DNA of 12,352 bases from JACVRW01 sp035705985 (GTDB lineage Bacteria > Actinomycetota > Thermoleophilia > Solirubrobacterales > Thermoleophilaceae). Location: contig DASSVP010000207.1 of the NCBI GenBank assembly GCA_035705985.1, positions 1 through 12,352 on the forward strand, in the 5' to 3' direction. Below are positions 9,849-12,352 of the stretch, piece after piece (within the stretch, counting starts at the first letter, position 1; each line of letters starts with the position of its first letter). The notes under the pieces were generated by a model. It was given only the letters and a program-made list of their open reading frames with translations. It was not told the origin of the DNA and made no database searches. The translations under genes were made by a program, and so were the position numbers.

Positions 9849-11142
9849 GGGGCGACCCTAACGCGATCAGGCCGGCCGCGATCGCCCCCGTCATCGGCCA
9901 CACGAGGTAGTAGTTGTTGAAGGTGCGGCCGATGAACATCAGCCACAGGATCGAGATCGCGAAGGCCGCCGCGCCCACCCACAGCCGGCCGCTTCGGCGC
10001 TGGACCAGGAGCAGCCATACGGTGAGCGGCAGCCAGGTGAGCAGCGCGATGATCACGAACGGGTAGGAGCCCTCGCGGTCCTCCAGCGCCCCCAGCTCCA
10101 CGAGGATCGACGACAGCCCATAGCCCACGATCTTGTACGTGCCCGCGCCGTACTTGACCGTGTCGTCCCAGAAGGCGGCTGGGTCGGCCAGAAAGAACGG
10201 GAGGATGCCCGCGGCGAGGACCCCGCCGAAGGCGAGGCCCGCGCTCTTCCAGTCGTCGCGCGGGATCATCAGGGCCATGAAGGGGAGAGCCACGATGGCG
10301 AACTGCTTCAGCAGCACCGCGCCGGCGAGCGCGGCGGCCGCCCAGACGAAGCGGCGGCGCGTGACGAGCGCGAAAGCCACCACGAGCAGCAGGAGACTCG
10401 GTGCGTCGTTTTGCCCGAACCAGGCCGAGCGCACGAGGATCGGGTTGCACACGAGCACCGCGCCGAGAGCGAGCCGCCACCCGATCGGCCCTCGGAACAG
10501 GAGCGCCGCGGGCAGCATCGCGAGCGTGCACAGCAGGATCAGCAGGCGTATGTCGTCGAACGGCTCGGGCAGGAGGCGCCAGACGGCCGCGGTCACGGGC
10601 ACGCCGGGGAAGTAGGCGAAGTGCTCGAGCGCGACCTCGCGCTCCCGCACGCGCTCGGAGACCGTACCGTCGCGCGTGTAGAAGCGCTCGAGTCCCGACT
10701 CGCGGTAGTCGTGGCCGTACGGGGTGTCGAGGTACAGCAGCAGCTCGCCGCCGAGCTCGGCCTGGTAGGTCGAGTCGTTCGTGAAGAACCAGGGCGCGGT
10801 GGAGTCGCGAAGGCCGAGCTCGAGGAGCGTGAGCGGCGCGGCGAGGAGCACGCCCACGGCCAGTACGAGCGCGATCCCGGTCGCGCGCGGCAGGGTGGCC
10901 GGGCGCCGTGCGAGCAGGTAGGCGGCGAACGCGCCGCAGAGGAGCGCGGCGAGGAACGCCGCGGAGCGCGCCACGCCGAGGTCGTGCTCCTCCCCCGCCG
11001 CGCGAACCAGCGGTGCCAGCGGCCCCCCCGCCTCGATCGGGCCCGGCCGGAAGCGCCAGGGGTCCGAGCCGAGCTCGGGAAGCGTGATGGCGATCAGCCC
11101 GAACAGGATCCCGGTGAGGATCCAGGCGGCGCGCTCGCTCAC
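9829..11142 (-). CDS. GT-C fold multi-pass glycosyltransferase (GT87/DUF2029-like)
   Basis: A 437-residue polytopic membrane protein with roughly ten hydrophobic segments. The GTG start at 11142 overlaps the ligase stop as GTGA and has GAGG 8 bases upstream. After the first helices, the extracytoplasmic loop TNDSTYQAELGGELLLYLD (121-139) carries D123, the likely catalytic or metal acidic residue of the GT-C class. FGQNDAPSLLLLVVAFAL (242-259) followed by a helix ending in K279 is the GQxD/K pattern of GT87-type polyprenyl-phosphate-sugar transferases. FNNYYLVWP lies near 408-416. The family uses a lipid-phosphate sugar donor (mannose or similar) on the outer face of the membrane. Between a ligase/polymerase and a hydrolase, it most likely extends or decorates a surface glycan. 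Donor and acceptor are unknown. Confidence 0.82.
   Translation of the reverse strand: MSERAAWILTGILFGLIAITLPELGSDPWRFRPGPIEAGGPLAPLVRAAGEEHDLGVARSAAFLAALLCGAFAAYLLARRPATLPRATGIALVLAVGVLLAAPLTLLELGLRDSTAPWFFTNDSTYQAELGGELLLYLDTPYGHDYRESGLERFYTRDGTVSERVREREVALEHFAYFPGVPVTAAVWRLLPEPFDDIRLLILLCTLAMLPAALLFRGPIGWRLALGAVLVCNPILVRSAWFGQNDAPSLLLLVVAFALVTRRRFVWAAAALAGAVLLKQFAIVALPFMALMIPRDDWKSAGLAFGGVLAAGILPFFLADPAAFWDDTVKYGAGTYKIVGYGLSSILVELGALEDREGSYPFVIIALLTWLPLTVWLLLVQRRSGRLWVGAAAFAISILWLMFIGRTFNNYYLVWPMTGAIAAGLIALGSPRAPARR
9855..9860 (-). promoter_or_regulatory. TAGGGT before the hydrolase: -10 element or Shine-Dalgarno
   Basis: On the minus strand TAGGGT ends 6 bases before the hydrolase GTG, the leaderless spacing, and lies inside the 3' coding end of the GT-C gene. 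The same bases supply AGGG at a normal 7-base Shine-Dalgarno distance, so the two readings cannot be separated by eye. Confidence 0.3.
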
Positions 11143-12352
11143 GTGGCGGCCCTCGAGCGCTGCGGCTTGGGGACTCCGATGCAGTAGGCGGCGGCGATCG
11201 CCAGCACCAGCCAGGTGAGCGGGTCCTCGAGGAACCCGCTGTAGAAGAGCGCGTGCACGAACAGCCCGACCAGCGCGGCGCCGAGCGCGAGCGCGAGCGG
11301 CTCGTTCCGGCGTCTCAGCTGGAGGATCAGCCCCATGCCGCCCACGAGCAGCCAGGCGTAGAGGAGCAGCCCCACGACACCGAGCTCGGCGAACACCGTC
11401 AGCGGCGTGGTGTGCGAGACGAAGTTCGGCGTCGGCCGGTCGCTCCTCACGATGCGCCGGCTCGCGCGCGGCTGCCCGCCGATGCCGACACCCACTATGG
11501 GATGCTCCTCGATCACTCGCACGGCGTCCTCCACGCGTTCGGTGCGATCGCTGGTGATCCTGTTCAGCGAGCGCCCGTCGGCCACCTGCACCGCCACGTA
11601 GGCGCCGGCGGCGACCACCGCCCCCAGCGCGAGGAGCGCCACCGCTCGGCGCACGCGCCGGTCGCCCGTGGCGACCGCGAGGACCAGCGTGATCACCAGC
11701 AGCGCCGCCATGCTCGACTGCGAGTACGAGAACAGGAGACCCGCCCACATCAGCGCGAGCAGCCCGATCAGCGGCCAGGTGCGCCAGCGGCCCGTCGCAA
11801 GCAGGGCCAGCGCCACGCCGATCCCGAGCACCACGTGCCGGCCGTAGAGGCTCGGGTCGCCGAACAGCGAGGTCACGCGGAAGTAGTCCGTGTTCGCGTT
11901 CGAGGTCGTGAGGTTCGGCGCGTAGAAGAACAGCTCGTGCGTGGCGGCCTGCCAGAGCCCTACCGCGGCGAACACGGAGGCGAGCGCGAGCGCCGTCGAG
12001 GCGAGCGCGCGCGGCGCCCAGGCCGGAAACTCCGCGCGCGCGACGGTGGCCACCAGCACCACGAACGGCAGCGTGAAGAAGAGCAGCATGTTCGCGCCGG
12101 CCTCCACGTCGTCCGCCCACAGGAGCGAGCAGCAGGCGAACGCGAAGAACGCAGCGGCGGGAAGGGCGACGGTCCTGGGCAGCGCGCGCACCTCGCCGTG
12201 GCGGAGCGTCCGCCAGCCGAGCGCGAGCGCCGCGGCGGCGAGCACGAAGTAGAGCGGCAGCAGGCGCCCAAGGCGGCCGTCGTTGGCGATCTGGATCAGA
12301 AAGGTGCTCGTGCTGTCGAACGAGATCGGCGGCCGCAGCGGAGCAGCGACCA
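11139..12352 (-). CDS. O-antigen ligase / Wzy_C-like polymerase, 5' partial
   Basis: A multi-pass membrane protein whose frame stays open to the right edge, so the true start is outside; about 403 residues are visible. A GTG at 12245 falls in the middle of a helix (LLPLYFVLAAAALALGW) and is not a convincing start. Wzy_C hallmarks are present: a helix ending FSYSQSSMAALLVI, a large outer loop, then EEHPIVGVGIGGQ and NFVSHTTPLTVFAELGVVG, the counterpart of the family's H-N-x-x-L...E-x-G segment, followed by the last helices. The family joins or polymerises lipid-linked glycan at the outer face of the cytoplasmic membrane. In a gram-positive-type actinobacterium the product would be capsule, exopolysaccharide or a wall/protein glycan rather than LPS. 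It is translationally coupled to the GT-C gene by GTGA (11139-11142). Confidence 0.83.
   Translation of the reverse strand, partial: VAAPLRPPISFDSTSTFLIQIANDGRLGRLLPLYFVLAAAALALGWRTLRHGEVRALPRTVALPAAAFFAFACCSLLWADDVEAGANMLLFFTLPFVVLVATVARAEFPAWAPRALASTALALASVFAAVGLWQAATHELFFYAPNLTTSNANTDYFRVTSLFGDPSLYGRHVVLGIGVALALLATGRWRTWPLIGLLALMWAGLLFSYSQSSMAALLVITLVLAVATGDRRVRRAVALLALGAVVAAGAYVAVQVADGRSLNRITSDRTERVEDAVRVIEEHPIVGVGIGGQPRASRRIVRSDRPTPNFVSHTTPLTVFAELGVVGLLLYAWLLVGGMGLILQLRRRNEPLALALGAALVGLFVHALFYSGFLEDPLTWLVLAIAAAYCIGVPKPQRSRAAT

Noticed and set aside
11143..12120. Upstream extension of the GT-C gene frame to 12120
   Set aside because: Arg/Ala/Gly-rich out-of-frame sequence inside the ligase gene; the true start is the GTGA-coupled GTG at 11142.
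12243..12245. GTG at 12245 as the start of the ligase gene
   Set aside because: The frame continues open to the window edge, and the codon falls inside a hydrophobic helix, so the gene is simply truncated by the window.

Overview
The window is a very GC-rich (about 70% by eye), almost gap-free bacterial chromosome segment. Codon use strongly favours G/C at third positions, GTG starts are common, and the domain mix points to a high-GC actinobacterium. That mix is a zinc-ribbon/class III cyclase/AAA/TPR giant, a LytR C-terminal protein, and FlgD-Ig and seven-bladed PQQ-like exported proteins. The best guess is class Thermoleophilia (Solirubrobacterales or a relative); this is inference from style, not a database match. 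I see no rRNA, tRNA, mobile element, CRISPR array or phage signal.

Layout, left to right. (1) The 3' part of a plus-strand gene for a Pro-rich, single-pass membrane protein with a LytR_C domain (ends 713). (2) A minus-strand operon read from 6092 down to 622: GT4-like glycosyltransferase, then a formyltransferase of the sugar N-formyltransferase type (coupled by a GTGA stop/start overlap), then a 1202-residue nucleotidyl cyclase/AAA/TPR signalling protein 9 bases further on. (3) A plus-strand pair starting 25 bases from that operon's first gene: a membrane-anchored protein with FlgD-type Ig domains and an amidotransferase-like domain, then a membrane-anchored seven-bladed beta-propeller. (4) A minus-strand operon entering from the right edge: O-antigen-ligase/Wzy_C-like polymerase (5' end outside the window), a GT-C/GT87-like multi-pass glycosyltransferase (GTGA overlap), and a small alpha/beta hydrolase (20-base overlap).

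Taken together, this looks like a cell-surface glycan locus. A cytoplasmic glycosyltransferase and an amino-sugar formyltransferase would build a modified sugar or oligosaccharide. The GT-C enzyme and ligase/polymerase would act on lipid-linked intermediates at the membrane. The two exported anchored proteins would work on the outer face of the membrane. The cyclase may tie the locus to cyclic-nucleotide signalling. These functional links are inferred from gene order.

The most striking sequence-level features concern compaction. Only about 56 bases are non-coding. Both convergent gene pairs overlap at their 3' ends (92 and 119 bases), and in each pair one partner's share of the overlap is a low-complexity tail while the other's is conserved domain. 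Several starts have a TANNNT-like hexamer 6-7 bases upstream, as expected for leaderless transcription.
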